Origin: Adiantum capillus-veneris
Taxonomy: Eukaryota > Streptophyta > Polypodiopsida > Polypodiales > Pteridaceae
DNA: 58,000 nt
Reading direction: 5' to 3'
Assembly (NCBI GenBank): GCA_014529385.2
Contig: CM043963.1
Coordinates: 65,921,895-65,979,894, forward strand
The stretch's first letter is position 1. Each line of letters opens with the position of its first letter. The notes under the pieces were generated by a model. It had not been told where the DNA came from, searched no databases, and was given only the letters and a program-made list of their open reading frames with translations. The position numbers were made by a program, and so were the translations under genes. Positions 24,223-35,138 of this stretch are shown piece by piece.

Positions 24223-25197
24223 AAAATTTGTGTCCTTTACTAGATAGAAATGGCCAGGAAGGTGAATAATAAGGGACTCGTTCGACTAGAGCATTTCTGG
24301 GATGTCAATAGGAAGTGTTGGAAAATTGCTGACTCTTTAGTCTATAAGGTGATTAAAGAGCTTGATAAGGTGGCGATGCCAATTTGTGAATCCAACTTTG
24401 AATGGGACGCTTGGAGATGGCCTGGAAGTAGCCTCTTTTGGAGACCACACTCTAAAGGCATTTACCATGCATTAATGCACGAGGCTAATTGGTGTAGCCC
24501 CCTCAACAGATTATGGAAGGAAAAACGGTGGGAGGGAGTCATGGAGAACATCTGGAAGCCAAGATGGCCTCAGTATATGAAGATGTTTCTGTGGAAAGTG
24601 ATGTGGGGTGCTCTGCCGACGGACGTAAAGATACAAGAAAGAGGCATTGGGTCCGATCGTTGCTCGGGGTGCAGAATTGCCAGTGAAGACCTAGCCCATC
24701 TTTTCATGGAATGCCAGGGAATCAGGGGCATGGCTGGGAAAATATGCAAGTGGATTCAAAGGACATGGCAAATTAAGTTCTTCAAGAATGATCTGTTCTT
24801 TGGTAGTAACAGGATGGGAAGTCATGCTCTTCTCGTGTGCACTCAAATAATCAGGTACTACTTCTTGCACCATATTTGGCAAGCAAGGAACCGCCGCGTG
24901 TTTGAGGGGGATCTAGTTGTGGCAAGACTTTGTGAAATCATGCAAGAGAGCAGAGTGACGATCTACATGATCGGAGGCAAACAAACCTCAGAAGACTGGT
25001 CTAAAACAATACATAACATCTTGTAATAAGTAAAGCCGGTGAGTAGGAGTGGTTTCTTTGCCAAGCAGATAACTTGTAGTCCTTTGACCCTCAAGGCTCG
25101 GTTTGAGCTCGAGGATTGGTGTATATTTCTGTTCTTAATACTATCCACTCACAATTGTAAGTTTTGCAAAAAATAAAAAATAAAAAATTTGTGTTCC
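24223..25197 (+). mobile_element. 5'-truncated LINE copy with target-site duplication
   Basis: From about 24244 to the A-rich tail near 25184 this copies the last 940 bp of the minus-strand LINE at 12.5-17.9 kb, including its 3' UTR (CTCAAGGCTCGG, GAGGATTGGTGTATAT, ACTATCCACTCACAATTGT). The tail is CAAAAAATAAAAAATAAAAAA. The flanks AAAATTTGTGTCCT (from 24223) and AAAATTTGTGTTCCT (from 25185) are a target duplication with a one-base difference. Severe 5' truncation, an A tail and a variable duplication are hallmarks of LINE integration. Confidence 0.92.
24250..25026 (+). CDS. LINE ORF2 C-terminal fragment, open frame of 258 residues (zf-RVT)
   Basis: An uninterrupted frame from ATG 24250 covers the end of LINE ORF2. 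It includes the zf-RVT zinc motif near residues 137-157 (DRCSGCRIASEDLAHLFMEC), intact here but damaged in the longer copy. It lacks endonuclease and RT, so it cannot move itself. The ATG is internal to the original protein and no promoter is evident. It is most simply a young dead-on-arrival copy, with expression unproven. Confidence 0.75.
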   Translation: MARKVNNKGLVRLEHFWDVNRKCWKIADSLVYKVIKELDKVAMPICESNFEWDAWRWPGSSLFWRPHSKGIYHALMHEANWCSPLNRLWKEKRWEGVMENIWKPRWPQYMKMFLWKVMWGALPTDVKIQERGIGSDRCSGCRIASEDLAHLFMECQGIRGMAGKICKWIQRTWQIKFFKNDLFFGSNRMGSHALLVCTQIIRYYFLHHIWQARNRRVFEGDLVVARLCEIMQESRVTIYMIGGKQTSEDWSKTIHNIL

Positions 25198-25887
25198 TAG
25201 TTTCTTACACACCAACTCGCCTTCTTCATTCTTGCTTCTAGTAGCATCTCTTGGCATTCCCTTGAGCCCAATGCTATCTTGGCTCCTCACATCCTTCTCC
25301 CATTCTTATTAAAAGAACCCTTATATTCCTATATAAGTTGTTGGCTTGATTCCTTGCTTAAACCACCTTTGGCAGTCATTATACATCTACCTAAAGCTTA
25401 GAGATGTAGAGCTTTTAAAGTGGGATCTGGATTTAGATCCAAGGCTTAAAATTGACACCTAATTTTTTTTCAAGGGCCTATCAAAACAAGTGCTTTTAAA
25501 AAGTCTCATTTCATTGACATGCTAGAATCTCTAAATTGCCTGTCATTTTTTGTGTTTATACGCTTGAGTTAACGTTATATATATGACAAATTTCATAAGT
25601 TGATCACATTACACAAAGCATATAAAAGGAGCTTGAAAAATTGCAAGTCAAAAAGAAATTTCTGTTATGCTTGGCAGGCCTGGTGATTTTATCACTTGTT
25701 AAAATCGAGCCCACTTAGCCTCAGCACTATCTCGCACGGACATGGGTTGGATGGGATCAATGGCCCATGCCTGTTTAGGAGAGCACGGGCATCGTGGGCC
25801 GTTGATCTCACACGTGCCCGAATTTACTAAAGCCGCTTCGAATTTACACAGCGACGGGTTTATCATAAAACTCCCCCTTCTCCCATT
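25198..25887. other. No gene recognised
   Basis: Non-coding AT-rich DNA. From about 25700 the words CGAATTTAC and GAATTTACTAAAGCCGC start to recur and continue to about 26060, a weak dispersed repeat around the tRNA-like head. Confidence 0.4.
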
Positions 25888-25990
25888 GCTTTCAATGAGC
25901 ACGCGCAGGTGAGGTGGTTAAGGTGATAGGCTTGCAAAGGTGGTGTCTAAGGTTCAAGTCCGAGGGATGACAGAGGGAGGGGGGGCGGGG
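25888..25990 (+). mobile_element. tRNA-like head, possible SINE or tRNA pseudogene
   Basis: TGGTTAAGGTGA (25915-25926) matches the A-box consensus except at its last base. GTTCAAGTC (25952-25960) is a perfect B box 25 bases later. CTTGCAA between them resembles an anticodon loop. No matching acceptor stem is evident. The element ends in a purine/G-rich run (GGGAGGGGGGGCGGGG). It differs from the minus-strand SINE at 23.5 kb. Confidence 0.45.
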
Positions 25991-26248
25991 ACACCCGAAT
26001 TTACAAGTTTTGGTGCGCTCGAATTTACCTGTTTTTCAAAATTTACCAAAGTCGCATTGGACGGCTCATCTCGCACCCGATCCCCTAAATGAGTGTGAGA
26101 TAGTGAGGAGGCCCACCTAATAATAGTCCATACTTTGTCTTGGTCTCCCACGATCCCATCTCCCATATACTTTATATTACCACCCACTGACTGTAGCAAT
26201 AGATATACTCGATGGCTCGATACTTGTCTCCGATGATTCCATCTTCCA

Positions 26249-26759
26249 TATATTTTAGGGAAAATTACCAAAATACCCCTCTAATTTGTGGAAATTCCCA
26301 ATATACCCCTCAAATTTCAAAAATTCCCAAAATACCCTTGTATCTATTTTCGTCGGATTCTTCAAGATTTTCTAATCTTGATTCTTGTTTGACAATTGAG
26401 ATCGGTTTTTGAGTGCTTACATGTAATTTGCTGCCAATTACCTCGCAAAAAAAAGTGAAATATGTCTAAAAATAATGAAGCAATTCATCTCCAAAGCCTA
26501 CATAACCGACTCAAATTTTAGTTTTAGCATCCTGTATGGTAGACAATCACTCTTCTTATGAAAAGCTACAAATTTTTTTGTTTTTGGAGAAATTTACTCT
26601 CACAACCAGGGGTAATTTGGGAATTTTGGAAAATTTGAAGGGCATTTTGGGAATTTATGACAAATTATGGGGGTACTTTGGGAATTTTTGAAATTCGAGG
26701 GGTATTTTGGAAATTTCCACAAATTAGAGGGGCATTTTGGTAATTTTCCCTATATTTTA
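26249..26759. mobile_element. Mutator-like MITE with 9-bp target duplication
   Basis: The element spans 26258-26750 and is flanked by a perfect 9-bp direct repeat, TATATTTTA (26249-26257 and 26751-26759). Its ends, GGGAAAATTACCAAAAT and the complement, are terminal inverted repeats matching over about 83 bp with few differences. Both ends are built from roughly 28-bp subunits of the type AAATTCCCAAAATACCCCT, about three on the left and more on the right. A 9-bp duplication and GGGAAAATT-type ends fit non-autonomous Mutator-like elements. There is no coding sequence inside. Confidence 0.9.
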
Positions 26760-27062
26760 ATATAGATAGATGTGGACAACTCGCAACTCGCAGTCAACAA
26801 TGCTCAAGGTGGTCTACCCTTGCTGCAGGAAGAAGCTGGGTGTTGAGAAACGATGGTGGTGTTCATACAGTCGATTCATACTTAATCTCAGGCTCAGCAC
26901 AAGAGCGGGAAGATTTCACTCTTCAATTTGGGGAGAGTGCCGTATGAAAGTCGAAGTCTTGCAGCGCTGCAACTATCCATCCCTCTCTTGCACTGTCAAT
27001 CATCATTCAGATAATTAACGGCGCTCTGCAAGGCGCTCCAACTAATGTTCTGCAGCGTAAAT

Positions 27063-28262
27063 AATATGGACGTGCAAGGGGGGTTAAAGCCCAACATCCT
27101 GACGACATAGCTGTTACAACCGGCCCCTGCTCATCTTCTAGTGGAGCCGTAGCTACCACATCCTTCTCGGTAGCTCACGCTGATGATAACGATCTTCCCT
27201 GGATCTTCCTCAGCCACTCTGGCCACCAGAAGGCCGAATTTGTGGAGCACCTCTACTTTGCCCTCCACCATGCCGGACACAGCCCTTGCTTCGACCTTGA
27301 CTGCGTCGATTCTCTGCCTAGTGGCCGGAGCTACCTGACCAGCATCTTTCAAGCTTGCCGAGCCTGCAAAATGGGAGTGGTGGTGCCGAGCGAGGACTAC
27401 GTGCAGAGCCTCTGGCCCATGTTAGAGCTGCAGCACCTCCTCCGCGGCCCCCACGAACGCCCCATCTACCCTCTTTTCTACGGGCTGAAGCCCTATGATC
27501 TAACCAGTCCTGCAAATCTGGAGTGCAGGAAAGAATGCTGGACCAATAATGCCCAATATTGGCAGGAAAGCATGAAGACAGTGCAGCAGCACATTTCCTC
27601 CTCCAGTGCAGGCTCGCGTGGCCTCCAGATCAACCTAGATCTCGAAAATTGGCCAGCTGATTTGCAAGAGCTGAAATATAGAAGTGGACAGGTGCATGCC
27701 CAAATGGAGCGAATCGCCTACCACAATAACCGTGAGTACATTGATGCAATTGTCACCAGCATATGTGGTCAGTTGCCTCCACCTCCCGCGTATCTATTGG
27801 AGAAAGGCATAAAGGGGGAGAAACGCATGTGCAAGGTATCTCACAGCTCTCTAGAGGATCTCACATTGAACTTTCCCATTGCCGACTTTATCACTGTTTT
27901 TAATCTCCATTCGGTTTACAGGCGATCAATCAAGTTTTTGTGCTAAAAGAAAACAAGGGAGAGAATGACGTGATCGCCATTGGAGTGCATGGAATTGGAG
28001 GCTCTGGAAAAAGTTCTTTGTGCAAGATGATGGCCAACTTCTACCGCAGTGAATTTCCGGGGAGATGTCTTTATATTGAGCTTCCTACTCCAAAAGACAA
28101 GGCAGTCGATATTGACACAAACACGCTTTTGCAAAATATCAAAGCCATTCTTCCGGCATTCCCATCTGCTACTACCAAATTTGCATCGGACGTATCCAAC
28201 ATCAACCAAGTAAGGAAGAAATTAAATCCACTCTCATATTTTCGTTGTCCATAGCTTATAGT
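27063..28262 (+). pseudogene. TIR-NB-ARC disease-resistance gene fragment, two exons
   Basis: Exon 1 is open from about 27063 to 27835 and encodes a TIR-type domain (PWIFLSHSGHQKAEFVEHL, then FDLDCVDSLPSG and PIYPLFYGL) plus a linker. A short intron, 27836-27921 (86 bp, GT...TTTACAG, phase 0), leads to exon 2. There the P-loop of NB-ARC (GIGGSGKSSLCKMM) is encoded at 27991-28026. Coding ends at a stop near 28252, or splices at the good donor GTAAGG at 28210. No further NB-ARC motifs (kinase 2, GLPL, MHD) or leucine-rich repeats are seen downstream; tandem repeats and a retroelement follow. No in-frame ATG opens exon 1, so the start is missing or upstream in another exon. Such proteins are intracellular immune receptors. 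This copy is truncated or a TIR-NB stub. Confidence 0.7.
27836..27921 (+). other. Spliceosomal intron of the TIR-NB fragment
   Basis: The junctions AAG/GTATCT and TTCGGTTTACAG/GCG give a phase-0 intron of 86 bp. Splicing keeps a continuous frame into the P-loop, while reading through meets a stop at 27944. Confidence 0.75.
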
Positions 28263-28331
28263 TTAGGTTACGTAATTAATACAATATGCTTGCTATTTTG
28301 ATCACCTTATACAAATATAGCTCACACACAT

Positions 28332-28535
28332 TCGTAATTGGAAGGGGGAAGTGTAGCTTTTGCAAATCCAACTACATGTCAAACGCATAATGGAAGGGGG
28401 GTAGCTTTGTAAAATCTAACTACACCTCAAAAGGCGTAATGGAAGGGGGTAGCTTTTGAAAATCTAGCTAAACTTCAAAGGCCTAATGGAAGGGAGGGGT
28501 AGCTTTTACAAATCCAATTGTACCTTAAAGAGGTA
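28332..28535 (+). repeat. Four ~50-bp tandem repeats
   Basis: Four diverged copies of GYRTAATGGAAGGGGGTAGC followed by TTTT..AAATCYAACTA and a CTCAAA-type end follow the TIR-NB fragment directly. The differences include small indels, so the array is not recent. Confidence 0.85.
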
Positions 28536-28576
28536 CAATTAGTGGAAAGAGGAGAGGTTAACTTGAAAACGATAAC

Positions 28577-28623
28577 CCCTCTTCGTGTGGCGTCCTTCTA
28601 AGGGGTCATTTACACGAAGAGGG
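28577..28623. repeat. Hairpin with 12-bp perfect arms
   Basis: CCCTCTTCGTGT (28577-28588) and its exact complement (28612-28623) enclose a 23-nt loop. It lies right after the 50-bp tandem repeats. Confidence 0.8.
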
Positions 28624-28659
28624 ATTGACATATATTTTTTACCTCTCTAAGACTTAGGT

Positions 28660-28860
28660 TCAATTGTTGTTAGTCTCTCCTCAAATATTTTGTTGTATTC
28701 ACACGTTGCATTGTAGAGAGAGAGAGTGCTGGCAGATCGTCGCGACGGACTCTGCAACACAGCTTTCTGGCACTAACATAATGTCAATACTCAAGGAAAG
28801 TGACTCGGATGGGGCACGAAAACTCTATGAGATCGTCAATCTCACGAAGTGAACCTTAAC
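28660..28860 (+). other. Short open frame beside a repeated segment, unrecognised
   Basis: The words TTAGTCTCTCCTCAAATATT and TTTGTTGTATTCACA at 28669-28705 recur almost exactly at 53830-53866. After a GTAG/AGAG junction resembling a splice acceptor, a frame runs to 28852 (ATDSATQLSGTNIMS, then DGARKLYEIVN). It could be a displaced exon of the upstream resistance gene, but I recognise no domain. Confidence 0.25.
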
Positions 28861-29105
28861 AAGCAAACACAACAACTCTACAAGCAAACCAACACTGAAT
28901 GATCAGGGAAATCTGTCTATGTCTTTTCTCACACCTTTAGGTCATCACGTCATTTCGGCACTCGAACGGACTCTAAATGCAATGAAACTTTAGGAGTAGG
29001 TCTAGGACACTTAAAGGCACTATCCTAGCAAATTTGGACACAATCCGACAAGGTACCAAAATCACGACCCATGATGAAAAAAGTCTTAAAAACTACAATA
29101 GAACA

Positions 29106-29949
29106 TGCCAGAAATGTCGTCCTATGGTCTAATTAAGAACACTCTCTTATGGTCAAAATGATTAAAAACAGCGATTTAAGCACTCAAATCTGCAATTATA
29201 GCTCACAGACGCGCAGTTGCGAACCACAACAAAACTAACAATGCTTACACTTGAATGAAAGAACAAAGAAAGAGGAACATAATGCAAGTTTCGAAATCAA
29301 AAACGGATTACCAAATCATTAGCTGCGAAGTTTGGAACAGCTCGTAGCTTGAGCATACGTTTTTTAAGCTCCCACTTCTTCTAAAAATAAGCCTCCTTTT
29401 ACATTACAATTATTGACCTTTATACCTAGGGCTTTCTGAATGGCCAGTGGCCGATTCACATGTACTTTTACAATTGTCATTGACAGAATTACAACTCAGG
29501 GTATTGACTACTACTCTGGAATTAGGATTTACACAGAGTATTACTACACTAGCTCGGCAAAATAATAAACTAAAGAGCAAAGAGAGAGGAACACAATGCA
29601 AGTTTCGGATTTGAAAACGGATTACCAAATCATTAGCTGCGATGATTACAAGTTCGGAGCAGCTCGTAGCTTGAGCGTACGTTTTTTGAGCTCCCCTCTT
29701 CTTCTAAAGATAAGCCTGCTTTCACATTACTGACCTTTATACCTAGGGATTTCTCAATGGCCAGTGGCCGATTCACATGTACCTTTACAATTGTCATTGA
29801 CAGAATTACAACTCAGGGGGAATTAACTACTACTCTAGAATCAAGATTTACACAGAGTATTACTACACTAGCTCGACAAAATAATAAACTATAAATGTGG
29901 TGTCCAGCTACATGTCCGGCCAGCTGGACGTCCGTTTGATCTGTCCTCA
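29106..29949 (-). repeat. 3' LTR of the host element, with internal duplication
   Basis: Plus-strand ends are TGCCAGAAAT and GTCCTCA(A), which on the minus strand read TGAGGACAG...TTTCTGGCA, a TG...CA LTR. It matches the 5' LTR at 51328-51845 but is about 330 bp longer. A segment of about 310 bp (from near 29263) is repeated in tandem (from near 29571), each half ending in CTCGRCAAAATAATAAACTA. Confidence 0.85.
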
Positions 29950-29950
29950 A

Positions 29951-29967
29951 ATATTCCCCCCTTCCTA
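29951..29967 (-). promoter_or_regulatory. Polypurine tract of the host element
   Basis: On the minus strand AGGAAGGGGGGAATATT immediately precedes the TGAGGACAG start of the 3' LTR. It follows the stop of the last short frame by only a few bases. Confidence 0.75.
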
Positions 29968-30147
29968 AATCATGTCGTCCCTTGACACGACCTTGTGCAG
30001 TCTTGTCATAGGATTGTCTTCAGCTTTGTCTTGAAGGTTGGTCTTCACCTTGGGAAGTTCTTGAGCATGTAGAACTGATCCTCTTTGTGGCATGCACTTT
30101 ATGATGGATTTGCTTTCAAGGTCCACTGCAATTTGAATTTTCCACAA
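29965..30147 (-). pseudogene. C-terminal tail frame of the host polyprotein
   Basis: A 60-residue frame ends (VVSRDDMI) just before the polypurine tract, the usual place for the end of an LTR-element polyprotein. No domain is recognised. Confidence 0.35.
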
Positions 30148-31015
30148 TAGGTAGCCAATGTTGAAGCACTGTGTGAGCTACTTTTGATTGTTGTTAATGA
30201 CTCTTGCGGAATTTGTCATTGCTTGTCGTTGCATGCCATTCTTTGACTTGCCATTTTTTGATGGAGCTTTGTTGTCGCCCTTGAATATAAAAGATGCTCT
30301 TGATAAGCATATGGAGACTTGCAGTTTTTGCTCCAAGTCGTTGTCGATTGATTTGGGTAGTCATTTCCTTATTGTTGATGTAGAAGGAATATATACAAGA
30401 AGTCGATGATGAGGTCTAGATTAGGGTCTTAAAACCTGGATGACCAAAGAAAAAAACCCGGTGGGAAAAAAGTACCTTTGGTATACGCTTTTATTGTAGT
30501 TGAGAATTTGGACTTGAAGTATATGTCATGCAAGGTGAGTGCATTGGAGAAACAAATAAAGAGTGTCTAATGCAAGTGCCAATTACGGGATACGTTATAT
30601 TCTTATGAGAAATTTTTCAAACAAAAGCATATAGTATAAGAGATGGAGTTGATGGGTGCTTAAAGGAACAAATGTAGCACATGTGACATCAAAGGACGTC
30701 TCAATAGCTTCCATGTTTCCAAGAAGGGTTTTTGATGCAGAAGCTTCTCCACTCATACCTCACTGTGTTGAATGCGTGAGTGTCTTTTGGACCTCCTCCT
30801 TCACTTACCACTATACTACAACGACTTCGACTCTTATGCTCACCTATACTAGCATGAGCAACACAACATAATTATACTCAACTCTTCCAGCTTGAGCAGT
30901 ACCTAGAATAACTAAGACGCTTAGACAACAGAGAATATTACATGAAGGTTTGGGACTAACACCTCGCGCATTTAGTGGCTTAGCTGCCCGAATCTGACTT
31001 TTATGCCATGGATTT
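30148..31015. other. Degenerate host interior, nothing recognised
   Basis: No RT, RNase H or integrase motif could be read on either strand. The sequence is T-rich with short frames only. If a polymerase once lay here it has decayed beyond recognition by eye. Confidence 0.4.
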
Positions 31016-33600
31016 TTAATGGCGACTTGGACTTACCTTGTTTTGGTCTTTGGATGCCACCATTTTGTCGAGTAGGTTGGCATATTTTGGCTCTTCTTGA
31101 CTTGCTTGTTGTATGTTTACACTAGTTTGTGAAACAAGTTCTTTAGCTGCTATAGAGATTGATGTATCGTTTGATTTACCTATCATGAGAAGCAATTGTC
31201 GAGATGTGTGGGTTCTTTGTGATTGAGTTTTCACTAGCAATTTTGGAACCTATCTTGTGTTTGGTCCTTGAGTCACCGTCTTTGACATTTTCTTCTCTTT
31301 TTCGATAACTTAATGAACACTAGTCTTTGGTAGCCAACTTGATGATTTCCGTTGTAGAAGCCTTTATTTTGGAGTTGATGGCGAGATATCCGTCTAGAGA
31401 TTGTAGCAAGCTTGGTTGTAATTGTCTTCTGTTGGCTTTTGGTTATCATTGCTTGCTTTGGGATAGAAGCTTGTGCTGCTTGATTTCTCTTTGTTGTTTT
31501 AGATTGAGCTACAATTTTTGGTAACCATATTGGAGTGTTACCTTCATAAAATTCTTGTGCTTCAAGTAGCTTAACTGGAATAATCCGCTGATGCATCTGT
31601 TTGTGTTGGGTAGCTTTGTTGAAGTTTGACTTTGGTACCCATACTTGTTGCATTCCTTGCTGCTTTGATTTCTGCTTTTGCCTTTTGTGGTAGTTCTTTC
31701 TCCTGATTGAGTTGTTTGTCTTGCGTTTATAGCTCGTCTTGCTCTTTGTAGAACTCTTTGGTTGAGGCGAGTAGATCCAAGCTGTTATTTTAGGATTTTT
31801 GGCCCAAACATTAATGTTTTTTTAGAAGTAGCCCTGAGCAGTGATTGACTCATTTGATGCTACCCACCCTGTCACCTTTTGCTGTTTTGGTTGAACTTGT
31901 GCCTCATGTATCCAAAATGGGTCTTTGACTTTGATGTACTCTTTGGATACCAACACTTGGTTGACATTCTTTGGCTTCTTTTTTGTGATGGAAACTTTGG
32001 TCGAGAGAATTTTTGCTTTGGTTTCCATTGCATTTTGATGGTGTGGCCCTTGATGTAGAGGCTTCACGAAAAGTTTGATGGAGGCTCGTTGAAGGTAAAG
32101 TCATCTTACGAGTTTGATATACTTCAGTGTTTACCTTTGCTTTACCTTTTTCCGCGATGGTTGATTGCTCCTTTTTTGCATTGACTTGAGGTGCTTTTGG
32201 GATTTTTGATGGTGTCCTTGCTGAAGATTTTGATTGTTGTCGAAAGAAGATGTTCCTCCAGCTTTTTGTCACGATCAGACTCTCTTTGATATGATGGGAA
32301 TCAATTATGTGGAAAGTATCCTTGTACTCCCTAGTCCGAAACTTGAGTATAGCTTCTACCACTCCAAAGCTAGGAATCGACATTTTTGGATTTGTGTAGA
32401 CTGTTTCTTCTAGCTCATTGATTGGTGGCTTTCCCATCATGATCCACGTTCCATAAGTCATTAGATTCTTTGTTGCTTTTGGATCCATCACAGCTGAACA
32501 TGTGATTTTGAGTCCTATTTCTCCGCGTATGCTGAATTTGATGGTCGTAGAAGACAATCGATCTTCTTCCTTGTCCCTGTTCTTCTTTTGATTTTGCATA
32601 TTTTGAACATTTGATGTTGAATTTGGAAACTTTTTTCCTTCATCTGCTTTCATTTGCACTTTTTCTGGAGTCGGCTTCTTTGAAACAGCTTTTGTAAATT
32701 CTTCAGGTATGTCAGTGATGACATATTCTTGTGGTTGCTTTGCTTCCTTTATGTGCACTTTGGAACCATGCTCCATGATGTAGCTATCTGTCTCACATTT
32801 TCTGCTTTTACATTCACAAACTTCATTAGCTTCCTTCAACATCTTTATCGTAAATAAGGGAGTTATATCATACCCATCTTCATCGCAAAACTTAGTAAGG
32901 GTCACCGCATTCACGCAGACATAAAGAGTCGCCAATATTCGATCCCATCTAAACGGTTCAAATAACTCCTCTGGAAATGGCTCTGGTACATATGCCTCAT
33001 CTTCTACTGAATGCTCTAGGATGCAATCTTGCTTTCTAAGAATTCCACTCTCAGGAGCTCCGTACATCCAAATATGCGCTTTGCTTTCTAAATAAGTTGT
33101 GGAGTTTAAATCTTCTCCCGGGGTTTGTACTACATCTTTATAACTATGATTTGTGACACTGATCTTCGTAGTGACATCCTTGTGTCTTAAGTAGATATAG
33201 TCATAGCCCCAGTCTTGTACCATTTTGAGTTGACGCATGAATGGTCTGCCCAATATATATGATATCAAAGTTGCTGCTCTTGTCAAAATTCATTATGGCA
33301 AAGGTGTGCTCATACTCGATGCCACACGAGAACACAATGATTTGTTCTAATATTCCAATAGGTTTCTCCGTGTATCCATCCGCCTCTAATTGCAGTTTCA
33401 TTCGAGTTTTCCTAAGAGCAGGCTTTCCCCATTTTTTTCACGTTTCTTTGGTTGCAATGGCAATTCCAGCCCCACTATCTAATATAGCAACCGTCTTTAC
33501 TCCTTTGTACTCAATTGGTAAGGTGGTGTTTCCTTCGTCTCCTTCATAGTAGTCACCCACCTTATTTACTGGTATTGGCTTTGTCTGTCACTTCTTCGGC
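31016..33600 (-). pseudogene. Host element protease and long degenerate C-terminal region
   Basis: Near 33468-33479 the minus strand encodes LDSGAGIAIATKE, the D-S-G-A active site of a retroviral-type aspartic protease. It is followed by ILEQIIVFSCGIEYEHTFAI and YILGRPFMRQL, the flap and ILG region. The frame changes near 33240 and continues as a 460-residue frame (33286-31904) and shorter frames to 31016. That part contains a second protease-like stretch (CSAVMDPKATKNLMT, FRTREYKDTFHIID) and, further on, spaced Trp motifs (VWVPK, IWLPK, FWIHE). No polymerase follows. Several frameshifts and stops make it a pseudogene. Confidence 0.65.
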
Positions 33601-33800
33601 GAGGTGTCATCCATGTTTTTGTCAGCAAGTTGGTCTTGAGAAGGGATTTTCAGCCCCATGTTTTCCAGGTGTTTGCCCATTTGGCCCCATAGATGCGGTC
33701 TAATTTTCAGTAGCTCTGAGAGATAAAGTGTGCATTGTATAGGAGAAGACATCAATTCATGCAAGCTCTTGGTATCAATCATTTTTGGTGTGGCTTTCCA

Positions 33801-34628
33801 CTAAGAAGGTACCATTTTAACCTCGGATTTTGTCTCGTGTTCTCCTATGAAAGATGGCAAAGTCTTTAGAGAGCGTGGTTTAGTCTCTTCAGATGCGGCA
33901 GATCCGACATCCCCATATAAAGATCGTATATCTCCTAGGAAAAATTCATGATCCATGTTTATCTCAGGGATAGGTGCTGATCGTAAAGTAGCACTGCCAT
34001 ATATTTGGTTTCTGATTGATTCCCACAAGGATTGTGGCCACGTATCTTCTACCTCCGGAATAGGCATCACTGCTTGTGAGCCCACCCCATGTGTGGTATT
34101 GGCTACTTCCATCGTATCTAAAGGTGTCTCAACTCTCGACCCTCCTTGGTCTACGTTTACAATACCCTGGCTCTCCAATTCTTGGACTTTATCGCGGATT
34201 AACACCTCCGTTTTTGGAGCATCTGGAACATGTGGTTCCATAAGAGCTTGGGCCTTCTGGATGAGCTCCTTGCACATTTGCAACCTCTCTTTTTCATACC
34301 CTGGATGAGGGTACGTTAGCCATCTGTCCTCTTGGGTTTGGTTGGGTTTTAGCCTAGCTTCATAAACTTTCAAGATCGTATCCAAAGGTTCAACCACTTT
34401 GTCGACCAAGACTGAACCTCCCGAGTTAGTCTTTGACTCTTTAGGTCCCTTTGTGTTTTTGTTCCTTTCTTGCTCTTGTCTAAGATGCTCTCTTGTTTGA
34501 TTCAGTTTAGTTTCCAAAGCCGCTTTCTCCTTCAGCCTCTTCAATTTCATTTTGTCCCGTCTACCTTTCCATGATCTTCTTCCGACGCTTCTCACCAGTT
34601 TGTTCTCAAATTCTGTTTGAATAGGCAA
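33801..34628 (-). pseudogene. Host element gag-protease linker region
   Basis: A 275-residue Lys/Glu-rich frame lies between the gag zinc knuckle and the protease. Its N-terminal third is a predicted basic coiled coil (KMKLKRLKEKAALETKLNQ). No family is recognised; position alone assigns it to the host polyprotein. Confidence 0.45.
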
Positions 34629-35138
34629 TGTGGCTTTTTCAGCTGGTTTGTTTTTGGCAGCTTCTTGAGCTTGAGCTCAAGTCATCACGTTTAAAGGAAT
34701 GGCGGATTCTACCTCGGATCCACTTGAAGAAGGCATCACGCCTACAACATTCATTGTTGCTTTCCCTTTGTAGTCTGGATTTTTTAAACAGTGTTGGCGT
34801 AGATAGTCTAGACCACAACGTTCACAGAATACAAATAATTTGATTTGTGGACCCTTGTTTGGACAACTTCATGCCCAATGATCACCTCCACACTCATATC
34901 ATGGACCTTCTTTTTTTACAGCTGGTGATCCAGCCGATGGTTGTTCTTGCCTTGTGAGGATGTTCTTCGAAACATACTCCTAATGATTGGCTATGAACAT
35001 GAGAGTATTCGCATCGGAGTACTAGTTTCTCACGGCTTGTGGAACATACGTTGCTTGAGCATAGTTGACTACTACTCTCCCATTGTTCAAAAGATGCGGT
35101 TGTTGCCCTAGCATTTGTTGTGGCTTCGGTTGAGTGCT

